Shown here: one piece after another, positions 1 to 8,350 of the stretch | How the letters are laid out: each line of letters opens with the position of its first letter | Numbering within the stretch: position 1 is the first letter of the stretch | NCBI GenBank assembly: GCA_026415505.1 | Contig: JAOAGY010000032.1 | Span: 1-64,000 of the forward strand | Length of the DNA stretch: 64,000 bases | Direction: 5' to 3' | Origin: Chlorobiota bacterium | Lineage (GTDB): Bacteria > Bacteroidota > Ignavibacteria > Kapaibacteriales > NICIL-2 | Position numbers and translations under genes: made by a program | The notes under the pieces: model-generated | Told to the model about the DNA's origin: nothing | Seen by the model: the letters and a program-made list of their open reading frames with translations, nothing else | The model's database searches: none

Positions 1-1
1 G

Positions 2-283
2 GAAGTCGTCGAAACCGACGACGATCTTGCATCGCATCTGCCGACGCCCGATCGCCAGCTCGAAGACGACGAGTTCATCGAGCGCTTCCATGCGATGCTT
101 GCAAAGCTTCCGCCGAAACAGCGCGAGACGTTCTACTTGCGTTACGTCGAGGGACTCAGCTACGAAGAAATTTCGGACATTCTCGGAACGAGCGTCAGCG
201 GATTGAAGGCGAATTACTACCACGCTGTTCGCAGAATCGCCGAGATGCTCGGACGTCCCATTCCCAAAGGAGCAAAGCGATGA
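2..283 (+). CDS. RNA polymerase sigma factor, C-terminal part (5' truncated by window edge)
   Basis: The reading frame is open from base 2, so the tracked ATG at 95 is internal and the gene begins before the window. The visible 93 residues are a sigma-70 region 4: KLPPKQRETFYLRYVEGLSY followed by a helix-turn-helix (EEISDILGTSVSGLKANYYH) that reads the -35 element. This is typical of ECF sigma factors. Its stop overlaps the start of the next gene (ATGA), which encodes a single-pass membrane protein resembling an anti-sigma factor, so the two are probably a cotranscribed sigma/anti-sigma pair. Region 2 lies outside the window, so the exact subgroup cannot be given. Confidence 0.9.
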   Translation, partial: EVVETDDDLASHLPTPDRQLEDDEFIERFHAMLAKLPPKQRETFYLRYVEGLSYEEISDILGTSVSGLKANYYHAVRRIAEMLGRPIPKGAKR

Positions 284-879
284 ACGCCGATCGCATTCGC
301 ACAATGCTACCGGATTACCTCGCCGGCAGGTTGACCGACGATGAACGTCGCGCAGTCGAAAAAGCGCTCAGCGAATCTGACGAGTTGCGCTGCGAGCTGG
401 ACGACATCCGCACAGTCTTCGAGGCGTTGCCGGTCGAGCGCATACGTGCCCTGATGCAACTGCGTGCACGGTATGTCAGCGTCGCTGTCGCCGAGCAGGT
501 CGCAGCGAGACGGCGATCGGTCCGGCACTGGTGGCGCTTGGGCATCGCCGGTGCGGTGACGGTTGCCGCTTTGGTTGCCATCGCTGTCCAGCCGAAGCCT
601 CCGGCGAGCCAGCAACTGCCGATCGTCGTGCTCGATTCGCTCCCGGAACTGGCTACCAGCGATACAGTGACGATCGTTGCAGAGCCGCTCGTCGGTACGT
701 ACCTGGCTGCACAGCCTCCGCTGCCGGCTCATTCCAGCGCTCCAGGCGACGAGACGGACGGCGACAGCAACGTGTATTCCTTCGATGCCGTTGCTGCGGC
801 CACATTCCCCTACAGTCAACTCGATTCTCAGTTTGTTCAACATTTCGTGGAGGTATTCAGCGATGCGTCGCTCGAATAA
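280..879 (+). CDS. Putative membrane anti-sigma factor
   Basis: This 199-residue protein is translationally coupled (ATGA) to the upstream sigma factor. The N-terminal ~60 residues resemble the anti-sigma fold (MLPDYLAGRLTDDERRAVEK, then short charged helices). A single transmembrane helix lies at about 86-104 (GIAGAVTVAALVAIAV), followed by a Pro/Ala/Ser-rich periplasmic tail. The His-Cys-Cys zinc motif of ZAS anti-sigma factors is absent; the only N-terminal Cys is in ELRCEL. The function is inferred from position and topology: hold the sigma factor at the inner membrane until an envelope signal arrives. Confidence 0.65.
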   Translation: MNADRIRTMLPDYLAGRLTDDERRAVEKALSESDELRCELDDIRTVFEALPVERIRALMQLRARYVSVAVAEQVAARRRSVRHWWRLGIAGAVTVAALVAIAVQPKPPASQQLPIVVLDSLPELATSDTVTIVAEPLVGTYLAAQPPLPAHSSAPGDETDGDSNVYSFDAVAAATFPYSQLDSQFVQHFVEVFSDASLE

Positions 880-1405
880 CGCGTGGGCGATTGCCCTCGC
901 TGCACTCGTGACCACAGCAGTCGTGGCTCAACCCCGACCGGAAGGTCCGCGCGAGAAAGGAGCCGAACGGCTTGCACAATTCAAAAAGCTCCGACTCATC
1001 GAAGTGCTCGATCTCGACGAGCAGACCGCCGAAAAGTTTTTTGTGCGCTACAACGAAGGGCAAAAGAAGATAGACCAGGCACGCAAAGATTTGCAGGAGG
1101 CTGTCGGTGAGCTGGAAGCTGCAGTGAAAGCGAAAGTCTCCGACGCCGAACTCAACGGCAAAAGCGAGCAGGTCGTCAAACGCATTCAGCAATTTTCGCA
1201 GGCGATAACGGAACGTCTCAACGCCGTGCGCCCGCTGTTGTCGCCGCAACAGTACGCCAAGCTCGTCGTCTTCGAGGTGCGCTTTACCGAAGCGCTCCAG
1301 CGTGCGCTCCTCCGACGCGGCGGTCCGGAAGGAGATGGTCCGGGAAAACGCGGTCCGGCTGAGCGGGATCGTCGTCGTGTGCCGCCGCTGGAGGAACCGG
1401 ACTAA
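863..1405 (+). CDS. Small exported helical protein (Spy/CpxP-like periplasmic protein)
   Basis: The start ATG at 863 follows a good ribosome binding site (GGAGG, about 9 nt upstream) and overlaps the end of the anti-sigma gene by 17 bp; the longer tracked ORF from 677 is not needed. The 180-residue product has a cleavable signal peptide (AIALAALVTTAVVAQ) and a mostly helical, highly charged body with LLSPQQYAKLVVFEVRF, reminiscent of the LTxxQ region of Spy/CpxP-type periplasmic chaperones and metal sensors. The C-terminus is rich in Arg, Gly and Pro. As the third gene of the sigma/anti-sigma unit it may be the stress effector or signal modulator. The family assignment is tentative. Confidence 0.6.
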   Translation: MRRSNNAWAIALAALVTTAVVAQPRPEGPREKGAERLAQFKKLRLIEVLDLDEQTAEKFFVRYNEGQKKIDQARKDLQEAVGELEAAVKAKVSDAELNGKSEQVVKRIQQFSQAITERLNAVRPLLSPQQYAKLVVFEVRFTEALQRALLRRGGPEGDGPGKRGPAERDRRRVPPLEEPD

Positions 1406-2622
1406 CCGAGCAACGAGGCAATCGAAGCACTGAGCAGATTCGTCAGCGCACCGACCGCCATCGCACGCCAACCGAGCTGGACGATCTCGCTGCGCCGCTC
1501 GGGAGCAAGCGATCCGATGCCCCCGATTTGAATGGCGATCGAGCTGATGTTGGCAAAACCGCAGAGCGCGAACGTCGCTATCATCGCACCGCGCGGCGAG
1601 ATCGTCCCAGCATGAATCATCGTCGAAAGATCGGTGTACGCGACGAACTCGTTGGCGATGATTTTTGTGCCGAGCAGTTGCGCAACGCTCGCTGCATCGC
1701 TGCTCGGCACCCCGATGAGATACGCCAACGGCAGAAACGCCCAGCCGAGCAATTGCCGCAGCGAACCAGGCATCCACGGCAGCAGCGAGTGAAGCCACCC
1801 GAAACCAGCATCGAGCAACGCCATCAGCGCGATGAATGCCAGCAGCATCGCGATGACGTTCAGTGCGAGCATCAGTCCGTCGCGAGCACCGCTGGTGGCG
1901 GCGTCGAGCAGCGTCGTTGTCGTTCGCATCGTGCGGTAGGAGTCGAGCGAGCGTTCGGTTCCTGTCGGTGGCAGTGCGATCTTGGCGAGCATCAGTCCGC
2001 CGGGAGCAGAAAGGAGCGACGCAGTGATCAACGCCTGCGCCGAAATGCCGAGCTGGACGTATGCGCCGAGCACGGAGCCGGCTATCGTCGCAAAGCCACC
2101 GACCATGATGGCGTGAATTTCCGATATGCTCGCCGTTGCCAGATAGTGCCTGACCAGAATCGGCGCTTCCGTTTGCCCAAGGAAGATGTTCGCTGCTGCT
2201 GAGAGGGATTCCGGACCCGATGTGCCCATCGTCTTCGCCATGATCCATGCGACGGCGTACACGACGCGCTGGATGATGCCGAGATGGTACAGTATCGCAA
2301 TGACCGACGAAAAAAAGATGATCGTCGGCGCGATGATGAGCGCCACCTGCATGCCGAACGTACTGCGATATTCCGGCTTGACGAGATTGCCGAACAAGAA
2401 CTCGGCTCCCTTGTTGGCAAAGCCTAAAAATCCGGTGACAGCAGTGCCGACTTGCTGGAAAAGTGCCACGCCTGTGTCGCTTTTGAGGAGCCACACACCG
2501 AGCGTCAATTGCAGTCCCAAACCCCACGCTACGATGCGCCACGGAAAGCGACTTCCTCGCACAGCCAGCAGCCGTGCGCAAACGATGCAAGCGACGATGC
2601 CGCCGAGAGCTTCCCAGTGCAT
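1402..2622 (-). CDS. Concentrative nucleoside transporter (CNT/NupC family)
   Basis: This 406-residue polytopic inner-membrane protein fits the CNT fold: N-terminal helices, a gate segment (FANKGAEFLFGNLV), the conserved GQTEAPILVR substrate-binding motif near the middle (CNTs carry GQTEAPL/I), and the C-terminal GFANISSIAIQIGGIGSLAPERR segment. These signatures indicate Na+- or H+-coupled uptake of nucleosides. The length matches bacterial NupC proteins (about 400). Its stop interlocks with the stop of the convergent Spy-like gene. It lies 6 bp downstream of glmS on the same strand and is probably cotranscribed. Substrate preference cannot be read from the sequence. Confidence 0.92.
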   Translation of the reverse strand: MHWEALGGIVACIVCARLLAVRGSRFPWRIVAWGLGLQLTLGVWLLKSDTGVALFQQVGTAVTGFLGFANKGAEFLFGNLVKPEYRSTFGMQVALIIAPTIIFFSSVIAILYHLGIIQRVVYAVAWIMAKTMGTSGPESLSAAANIFLGQTEAPILVRHYLATASISEIHAIMVGGFATIAGSVLGAYVQLGISAQALITASLLSAPGGLMLAKIALPPTGTERSLDSYRTMRTTTTLLDAATSGARDGLMLALNVIAMLLAFIALMALLDAGFGWLHSLLPWMPGSLRQLLGWAFLPLAYLIGVPSSDAASVAQLLGTKIIANEFVAYTDLSTMIHAGTISPRGAMIATFALCGFANISSIAIQIGGIGSLAPERRSEIVQLGWRAMAVGALTNLLSASIASLLG

Positions 2623-2628
2623 CGAGCG

Positions 2629-4461
2629 CTACTCGACGGTGACCGATTTGGCGAGATTGCGCGGCTTGTCCACGTCGCAACCGCGCGCGACAGCGATGTA
2701 GTACGCCAGCAGTTGCAGCGGTATCGTCGTCAGTATCGGCGTCAGAAGCGGGTGCGTCGCCGGAACGGAAATAACGTGATCGGCGAGCTCGGCGATGCGC
2801 TCGTCTCCCTCGGTCGCGATGGCGATGATGCGACCGCGGCGCGCTTTGACTTCCTGGATGTTCGACACGATTTTGTCGTAGATGTCGTCGCGCGTGGCGA
2901 TGAACACGACGGGCATGTTTCTGTCGATGAGCGCGATAGGACCGTGCTTCATTTCCGCTGCCGGATACCCTTCGGCGTGGACGTAGGAAATTTCCTTGAG
3001 CTTGAGTGCGCCTTCGAGTGCAACGGGATAATTGACGCCGCGACCCAAGTACAGCGCGTTGGTGCTGTCGGCGTATTCGAGCGCGATGCGTTCGATCGCC
3101 GCGGCATTGTCGAGTATGCGCGCGATGCGATCGGGAATGGCGCTCAATTCTTTTGCCAAGTGCCGACCCTCGCTTGGCGAAAGGTCGCGCTGACGACCCA
3201 AGTACAGCCCCAGCAATGCGAGCACTGCCAGTTGCGAGGTGAACGCTTTCGTCGAAGCGACGCCGATTTCCGGTCCAGCGTGGAGGTAAACGCCGGCATC
3301 GGTTTCGCGTGCGATCGTCGAACCGACGACGTTGACGATGCCGAGTATCGTCGCGCCTTTGAGTTTGGCTTCGCGGAGAGCAGCGAGCGTGTCGATCGTT
3401 TCGCCCGACTGAGATATGCCGATGACGATGTCGTCGGGATAGATCACCGGATTGCGGTAGCGGAGCTCCGATGCGTACTCGACTTCGACCGGAATACGGG
3501 CGAGCTGTTCGATGATGTACTCGCCGACGAGCGCCGAATGCCACGAGGTGCCGCAACCGGTCAAGATGATGCGGCGTGCAGCGCGGAGTTTATCGGCGAC
3601 GGGCGTCAGTCCGCCGAGCTTTGCATTGCCCTGTTCGACCAGCAGCCGCCCGCGTATCGAATCGCGAAACGTCGCCGGTTGCTCGAAGATTTCTTTGAGC
3701 ATGAAATGCGGAAAGTTGCCGCGCTGTATTTGCTCCAGCTCGAAGTCGAGTTCGTGAATTTCCGGCGAGATGAACTCATCGCTGATCGTTTTCGTCACGT
3801 AGCCGTCGCGGCGGAGAATCGCCATTTCGTCGTCGCGCAAATACACCACTCGCCGCGTGTGCGCCACGATCGCCGATGCATCGGATGCGACGATGTATTC
3901 GCCGTCGCCGATGCCGAGCACGATCGGCGAACCGCGACGCGCTGCAATCAGACAATCCGGATCGTCGCTCGAAAGGATCGCCAGACCGAACGTTCCCTCG
4001 ACTTCTTGCAGTGCGGTGCGGACTGCCAGCTCGAAATCGCCCAAGCGATCGTAGAGCATTCCGATGAAAACCGCGAGCACTTCCGTATCGGTCTCGGAGC
4101 GGAACGTGTACCCTTCGCGCTCGAGCTGCGTTTTGAGCACAGCGTAGTTCTCGATGATGCCGTTGTGAATGAGCACGATGCGTCCGGCTCGGTCGGTGTG
4201 CGGATGTGCATTGATGTCGGTCGGTTCGCCGTGGGTTGCCCAGCGCGTATGACCGATACCGAGCGTGCCGGGGAGATGCTCGTGTTCGAGATCGGCGGCA
4301 AGTTGGGCGACCTTGCCGGCACGTTTGCGAATGCGGATCGTTCGACCGTCGCCAATGGCGATGCCGGCAGAATCGTACCCGCGGTATTCCAAGTTCCGAA
4401 GCCCTTCGAGCACGATCGGGAGCGCCTCTCGAGAGCCGATGTATCCGATGATGCCGCACAT
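2629..4461 (-). CDS. glmS: Glutamine--fructose-6-phosphate aminotransferase (isomerizing)
   Basis: Makes glucosamine-6-phosphate from fructose-6-phosphate and glutamine, the first step towards UDP-GlcNAc for peptidoglycan and lipid A. The start is set at the MCGIIGYIG motif because Cys2, exposed after Met removal, is the glutaminase nucleophile; the tracked ORF adds 19 spurious N-terminal residues. The 610-residue length matches the family. The N-terminal Ntn amidotransferase part carries GHTRWATHGEP and HNGIIENY. Two SIS sugar-isomerase domains follow, with GCGTSWHSALVGEYIIEQ and SQSGETIDTLAAL, and the C-terminus ends KPRNLAKSVTVE as usual. A TAATTTTG promoter box lies 27 bp upstream of the start. 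Confidence 0.97.
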   Translation of the reverse strand: MCGIIGYIGSREALPIVLEGLRNLEYRGYDSAGIAIGDGRTIRIRKRAGKVAQLAADLEHEHLPGTLGIGHTRWATHGEPTDINAHPHTDRAGRIVLIHNGIIENYAVLKTQLEREGYTFRSETDTEVLAVFIGMLYDRLGDFELAVRTALQEVEGTFGLAILSSDDPDCLIAARRGSPIVLGIGDGEYIVASDASAIVAHTRRVVYLRDDEMAILRRDGYVTKTISDEFISPEIHELDFELEQIQRGNFPHFMLKEIFEQPATFRDSIRGRLLVEQGNAKLGGLTPVADKLRAARRIILTGCGTSWHSALVGEYIIEQLARIPVEVEYASELRYRNPVIYPDDIVIGISQSGETIDTLAALREAKLKGATILGIVNVVGSTIARETDAGVYLHAGPEIGVASTKAFTSQLAVLALLGLYLGRQRDLSPSEGRHLAKELSAIPDRIARILDNAAAIERIALEYADSTNALYLGRGVNYPVALEGALKLKEISYVHAEGYPAAEMKHGPIALIDRNMPVVFIATRDDIYDKIVSNIQEVKARRGRIIAIATEGDERIAELADHVISVPATHPLLTPILTTIPLQLLAYYIAVARGCDVDKPRNLAKSVTVE

Positions 4462-4488
4462 TGAACGTCGTGTCGGTAGTGTTCGATT

Positions 4489-4496
4489 CAAAATTA
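4489..4496 (-). promoter_or_regulatory. Predicted -7 promoter box TAATTTTG for glmS
   Basis: Read on the minus strand, the bases form TAATTTTG, an exact match to the Bacteroidetes-type -7 element TAnnTTTG, 27 bp before the glmS ATG. No convincing -33 TTG is visible at the ideal spacing, so support comes from the match and its position. Confidence 0.55.
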
Positions 4497-4519
4497 GCGA
4501 TAGCCGCCAGCGCACCACA

Positions 4520-7066
4520 TCATTGAAACACCGGTGTGCTTCGCTTTTCGATCTTCAGGTCGCGCAGCACGCTGGCGATCGGGTTGAGCACGAGGTAAAA
4601 GCCGCTGTTGATCCCGACGGGATACCAGACGAAACTCAACGCCCAGCAGTGGAGCTGTTTGGTGATGCGAATGTTGATGCCGCTGAGCGTGCGGCTGATG
4701 GCGTCGTAGGCAAAACCGCACGAGGCATTCCACGTTCGTGTAAGCTGCACGTTCATCGCTGCCGAGAGGTTGAATTGCTCCGATGCCGGCAATGCTTCGA
4801 ACGGACGCGAGTAGGAGTACGATGCGTTGAGCGTGACGTCCCAGGGAAAACGCGGCGGCGACCATCCGGGTGAGTGCTGCCCCCAGATATCGGCAGCGGC
4901 TTGGTCGCTGTCGAGCCGCGCACGGAAACGCTCGCCGAGCTGTTCGGCGGTCGTGTCGTGCTGCGGTGTCGTCGGTTGCGATTGTGTCGGCGGGAGAATG
5001 CCGCTTTGGTTGAATGACGTCGAAAAGTTCAGCGAAAACGACGTGATGCGCAGCGCGCTGGCGATGCCGAGACGTTCCGCTCTCAACCGTGGAATCTGCC
5101 GATAGCCGGTGATGCGTCCGGTGTTGTCGTAGGTGGGCGCTTCGTCGTAGAGCGTCGTGCGCATCGAAGACGAGAGCGTCAGATTGGCGATCGTCGGAAA
5201 ACGGAACGTCCAGTTTTGGTCGCTTACGTTGAACGAATCGGCGACGAAGTTGTACGATCCGGAGACCGAAAAACGGAACAGCTCGATCTTTCGCGATGCG
5301 GTATCGCCGAAGAATTTGCCGTCGAGCGCGTTGTCGAGCGTGTAGTCGAGAGCCAGAGCGCGGCTGCGCGGTGCAATGCCGCCGCCATCGAGCGCAAAAC
5401 GCGAGTACTGCACGCGCTGCTCCGGACGAATCGAATCGGCTGGAATGGTGTACCAGTCGTAAAAACCGTGTCGTGGTGCGCCGAGGTCCGGCGTGATGCG
5501 GAGCGAAAGGGTCGGGATGATTGTGTGTCGCACGGCAAAGTCTTTGGTCAGAAACAGTGGCGTTCCGTACAACGTCGTTCGTGCCGAGACGGCTGCGCTG
5601 ATGGAGTATTCGTTGAAGACGCCGTACTCGATCTGGTCCACGGCTCGTCCCTGCGCCGCATTCCATGTCCGCGTGATGCGTCGTGGGTATGTATTTGCGC
5701 GCAGCGATAGCGACGGTGTGATGGCGAAATATCCCAGTCGCGGATTGATCGTGATGCTCGGCGCATGCTGGATGATTCCGCTCCACCGCGTCGAGTCGAA
5801 GGGGGTGGGGAGCGTTCCGACGTCGCGTGCGATCGTTGCTGCGGCATTGGCGGAATAACTCACCGTCAGCGTCGAAAGCCAGTTCGAACTCGGCAGCACG
5901 CTCCGAAGCGGCATCAACGACGGCACGGTCAGCGATAGCGTCGTGCGGTTGTCGTTCGATCCTGTCGTGATGCTTTGATTGCGGAGATAGTTGAGCGAAA
6001 CCCCGATGCCGCTTTCGAACGTGTGCGACAGTCCCGCGCTCGATGTGACATTGCCGAGAATGCGTTGGTCGAGTGTGAATTGTGTGTTGGCGATGTAGCC
6101 TTGCGAGAGAAAGTCGAGGTTCGCTGCAAAGGTCGTCACCGGCGAAATTGTGTGTTGATGGTTGAGGCGCACGCGATACTGCTGCGAGTACGGTTGGAGC
6201 GGATTGAGCCTGACGCTTGCCAGCGATACCGAGGCTTGCCCGGTGAACGAGTATCGCAGCGCGTAGTCCATCGTCGCGTTGAGTTCGTAGCCGCCTTTCG
6301 AAAAGTACGTGCCTGCCAGGAGCACGCCGACGTAATCGCTTGCCGCCCAGTAGTAGCCGAGATTTGCGAGCATCACACCGCGCTGTGCGGAAAATGCAGG
6401 GCGTGGCGTCAAAAAACCCGACTGCCGCCCACCACGATTAGGGAAGACCATCCCGATAGGCAAATAAAACACCGGCATGTCTTCGACGACGACCTCGATG
6501 TCCTGCAAAAACACGCGGTCGCCCGGCAAGACCTTCATGCGTGGCGATCGAAAGTAGAAGTGCGGATGCGGTGCGTCGCAGGTCGTATAGCAGCCATCGG
6601 CAACGTAGAGCGTGGTGCTATCGGCTTTGTGGATGGCTGAACCGAAGTAGTATCCGCTTTCGATCGACGTTTCGCCGAGCGTCACCGTGCCGCGACCGGT
6701 GGCGACGTTGTACGTCATTCGTTCGCCGGCGTAACGTTTGCCTTGGTCGGTCAGTATCGGATAGCCGCGTCGTTTGCCGAGCGAGTCGAGCATCCATCCG
6801 GCGCGGAGCGTTTTCGTGTCGAAGTCGATCTCGATCGTCGCAGCGTCGAGCGATTGTTGCTTGTGGTGAATGTGCGCATTGCCGTATAGGCGGAGCAATC
6901 GCGCCTGTGGTTCGAATACCGCCGAGTCGCGCGCTGTTGCAACGACGATGCTATCGGTTGCCGATCGCCGAGCGAGCGTATCGGCACCGATGCGCACTGT
7001 GTCGGATGGCTGTCCATAGGCAACCGACAAAGCCACTATCGCCAGAGCAGCAATACGCACGAGCAT
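4520..7066 (-). CDS. lptD: LptD/OstA family outer-membrane LPS-assembly protein
   Basis: This 848-residue protein has an N-terminal signal peptide (IAALAIVALSVAYG) and an N-terminal OstA-like beta-jellyroll with the repeat theme YGNAHIHHKQQSLDAATIEI. The LptD-type central segment follows (VADGCYTTCDAPHPHFYFRS, then DMPVFYLPIGMVFPNRGGRQ), and the C-terminal ~550 residues are rich in alternating aromatic/polar strands, consistent with a 26-strand barrel. LptD inserts lipopolysaccharide into the outer leaflet of the outer membrane. It directly follows a LolB/DUF4292-like lipoprotein gene with no intergenic bases, so the two are presumably one outer-membrane biogenesis operon. LptE and LptA are not visible here. 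Confidence 0.9.
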   Translation of the reverse strand: MLVRIAALAIVALSVAYGQPSDTVRIGADTLARRSATDSIVVATARDSAVFEPQARLLRLYGNAHIHHKQQSLDAATIEIDFDTKTLRAGWMLDSLGKRRGYPILTDQGKRYAGERMTYNVATGRGTVTLGETSIESGYYFGSAIHKADSTTLYVADGCYTTCDAPHPHFYFRSPRMKVLPGDRVFLQDIEVVVEDMPVFYLPIGMVFPNRGGRQSGFLTPRPAFSAQRGVMLANLGYYWAASDYVGVLLAGTYFSKGGYELNATMDYALRYSFTGQASVSLASVRLNPLQPYSQQYRVRLNHQHTISPVTTFAANLDFLSQGYIANTQFTLDQRILGNVTSSAGLSHTFESGIGVSLNYLRNQSITTGSNDNRTTLSLTVPSLMPLRSVLPSSNWLSTLTVSYSANAAATIARDVGTLPTPFDSTRWSGIIQHAPSITINPRLGYFAITPSLSLRANTYPRRITRTWNAAQGRAVDQIEYGVFNEYSISAAVSARTTLYGTPLFLTKDFAVRHTIIPTLSLRITPDLGAPRHGFYDWYTIPADSIRPEQRVQYSRFALDGGGIAPRSRALALDYTLDNALDGKFFGDTASRKIELFRFSVSGSYNFVADSFNVSDQNWTFRFPTIANLTLSSSMRTTLYDEAPTYDNTGRITGYRQIPRLRAERLGIASALRITSFSLNFSTSFNQSGILPPTQSQPTTPQHDTTAEQLGERFRARLDSDQAAADIWGQHSPGWSPPRFPWDVTLNASYSYSRPFEALPASEQFNLSAAMNVQLTRTWNASCGFAYDAISRTLSGINIRITKQLHCWALSFVWYPVGINSGFYLVLNPIASVLRDLKIEKRSTPVFQ

Positions 7067-7843
7067 TTACTCGATGGTCTTCGGTCGGACACTCGAAGGC
7101 AATCGAAAGCGAAATGGGACGCGCACCGAGTCTTCGGCAATTGCATCGGGAACGAGAACGATTTCCATGTTGTGTTGCGGTGCGGCGAGTCGAACCTTCG
7201 CTGGATACACCGTCGCATCCCAGCTTCGATAGTCGCCGTATTCGATGGCAAAAAGCAAACGATTGTCGAGCGATTTCCGCTGGTACGCACGGAGCATTCC
7301 GCTTGCGTCCACCATTGCAAGATCGGCGATCGTCGAGTCACGATGGAGCAGGACAGCGGAGCCATCGGCACGGCGTTCGGCGACGATATAGCTCGAATCC
7401 GGTTTGGGTAGCTCGCAGCGAAGCAACGCGAACAGGTCTTCCTGTCGAATGGGGAACGACAGAAGCGACCGCAGTGGAAAACGCACGCGATATGCTTCCA
7501 TTGCCAGCGCATCGAAAACGAGCAGCTCGTCGCGCGTGCAGTACGATCGGGCAGCGAGGATACCGAGCGGTCCGTAAACAGTGCCTTGCAGCGAGTCGCG
7601 TCCAGCCAAGAGCAGTTTGAACGTGCCCTCGGCGCTGAGCTGCGGCGAGTGCACCTGGATTGTTCCGCTCATGGTGCAGTAGGTGCAAAACGATCGTCGA
7701 ACAGGCAGCGGCGGTGTGTGCGTTGCTGCCACAGTTGTTGTGTCGGTTCGCGCCCGATCGCTCTGCCCGGGTGGGGTCGGCGTGCGGCAACTGCCGAGCA
7801 GCACCACGATTGCCAGAAGGGGAACTATTGACCGTCGTATCAT
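7067..7843 (-). CDS. Lipoprotein, DUF4292/LolB-like
   Basis: The start is placed at the ATG at 7843 because it gives a lipoprotein signal peptide (MIRRSIVPLLAIVVLLGSC, lipobox LGSC); the tracked 497-residue ORF extends antisense through the divergent PTPS gene. The 258-residue mature part shows TIQVHSPQLSAEGTFKLLLA and later beta-rich segments (FAIEYGDYRSWDATVYPAKV), resembling the half-barrel DUF4292/LolB/LolA-like proteins of Bacteroidota. It abuts lptD, which supports a role in outer-membrane lipid or lipoprotein handling. The family assignment is moderate and rests on pattern only. Confidence 0.7.
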   Translation of the reverse strand: MIRRSIVPLLAIVVLLGSCRTPTPPGQSDRARTDTTTVAATHTPPLPVRRSFCTYCTMSGTIQVHSPQLSAEGTFKLLLAGRDSLQGTVYGPLGILAARSYCTRDELLVFDALAMEAYRVRFPLRSLLSFPIRQEDLFALLRCELPKPDSSYIVAERRADGSAVLLHRDSTIADLAMVDASGMLRAYQRKSLDNRLLFAIEYGDYRSWDATVYPAKVRLAAPQHNMEIVLVPDAIAEDSVRVPFRFRLPSSVRPKTIE

Positions 7844-7854
7844 GTTCGGCTGCG

Positions 7855-7862
7855 TAGTTTGC
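7855..7862 (+). promoter_or_regulatory. Possible -7 promoter box (TAGTTTGC variant) for the PTPS-folE-rnhB genes
   Basis: TAGTTTGC lies 33 bp before the PTPS ATG. It differs from TAnnTTTG by one fewer spacer base. The surrounding 12-mer CGTAGTTTGCAC recurs exactly at 21414-21425 in front of another + strand gene set, which strengthens the case for a real element. Confidence 0.4.
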
Positions 7863-7894
7863 ACTTGGTTTGTCGCAATACTCTTCGATCGGCA

Positions 7895-8350
7895 ATGGTG
7901 TACGTCACGCGCCGAGCGACGTTTTCGGCGTCGCACCGATTGTACAATCCGCTCTTGAGCGACGACGAAAACGAACGGATTTTCGACAAATGCAACAATC
8001 CGCGCGGTCACGGTCACAATTACGTGCTCGAAGTTACGGTTCGCGGTATGCCCGATCCTGTCACCGGCTATGTGATCGATTTGAAGCGATTGCGGGACAT
8101 CGTCGAGGAGCACATCATCGCCAAAGTCGATCACAAGCACTTGAATGAAGACGTGGATTTTCTGCGCGGTATCATTCCGACTGCAGAAAACCTGGCATGG
8201 GCGTTCTGGCAAATTCTCGAAACGAAGATACCGTCGGGGACGTTGCATTCGATCAAGGTGTACGAATCCGAAAACAACTTCGTCGAATACCGCGGCGAGC
8301 CGATGGACGTACCGCGCTACAATGTCGAACAACTCCAGCATGCACAATGA
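7895..8350 (+). CDS. 6-pyruvoyl-tetrahydropterin synthase / QueD family (PTPS-I-like signature)
   Basis: The start is at ATG 7895 (MVYVTRRATFSASHRL), where the family fold begins; the tracked start 12 codons upstream adds non-homologous residues. The 151-residue product has zinc-binding histidines in FSASHRL and GHGHNY and the signature CNNPRGHGHNYVLEV. In canonical QueD the Cys is three residues before HGH, whereas here it is five, as in the eukaryotic-type PTPS that makes 6-pyruvoyl-tetrahydropterin. Later motifs (DHKHLNEDVDF, TAENLAWAFW, KVYESENNFVEYRGE) also resemble PTPS. It overlaps folE by ATGA, so substrate supply (dihydroneopterin triphosphate) is coupled. The product could feed tetrahydropterin cofactors or queuosine; the signature favours the former. 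Confidence 0.9.
   Translation: MVYVTRRATFSASHRLYNPLLSDDENERIFDKCNNPRGHGHNYVLEVTVRGMPDPVTGYVIDLKRLRDIVEEHIIAKVDHKHLNEDVDFLRGIIPTAENLAWAFWQILETKIPSGTLHSIKVYESENNFVEYRGEPMDVPRYNVEQLQHAQ

Noticed and set aside
857-3556. 899-residue minus-strand ORF
   Set aside because: It runs through the Spy-like gene, the nucleoside transporter gene and part of glmS in another frame. Its product is Arg/His/Ser-rich low-complexity sequence typical of a shadow frame.
2452-4464. 670-residue plus-strand ORF
   Set aside because: Antisense shadow of glmS, whose identity is certain.
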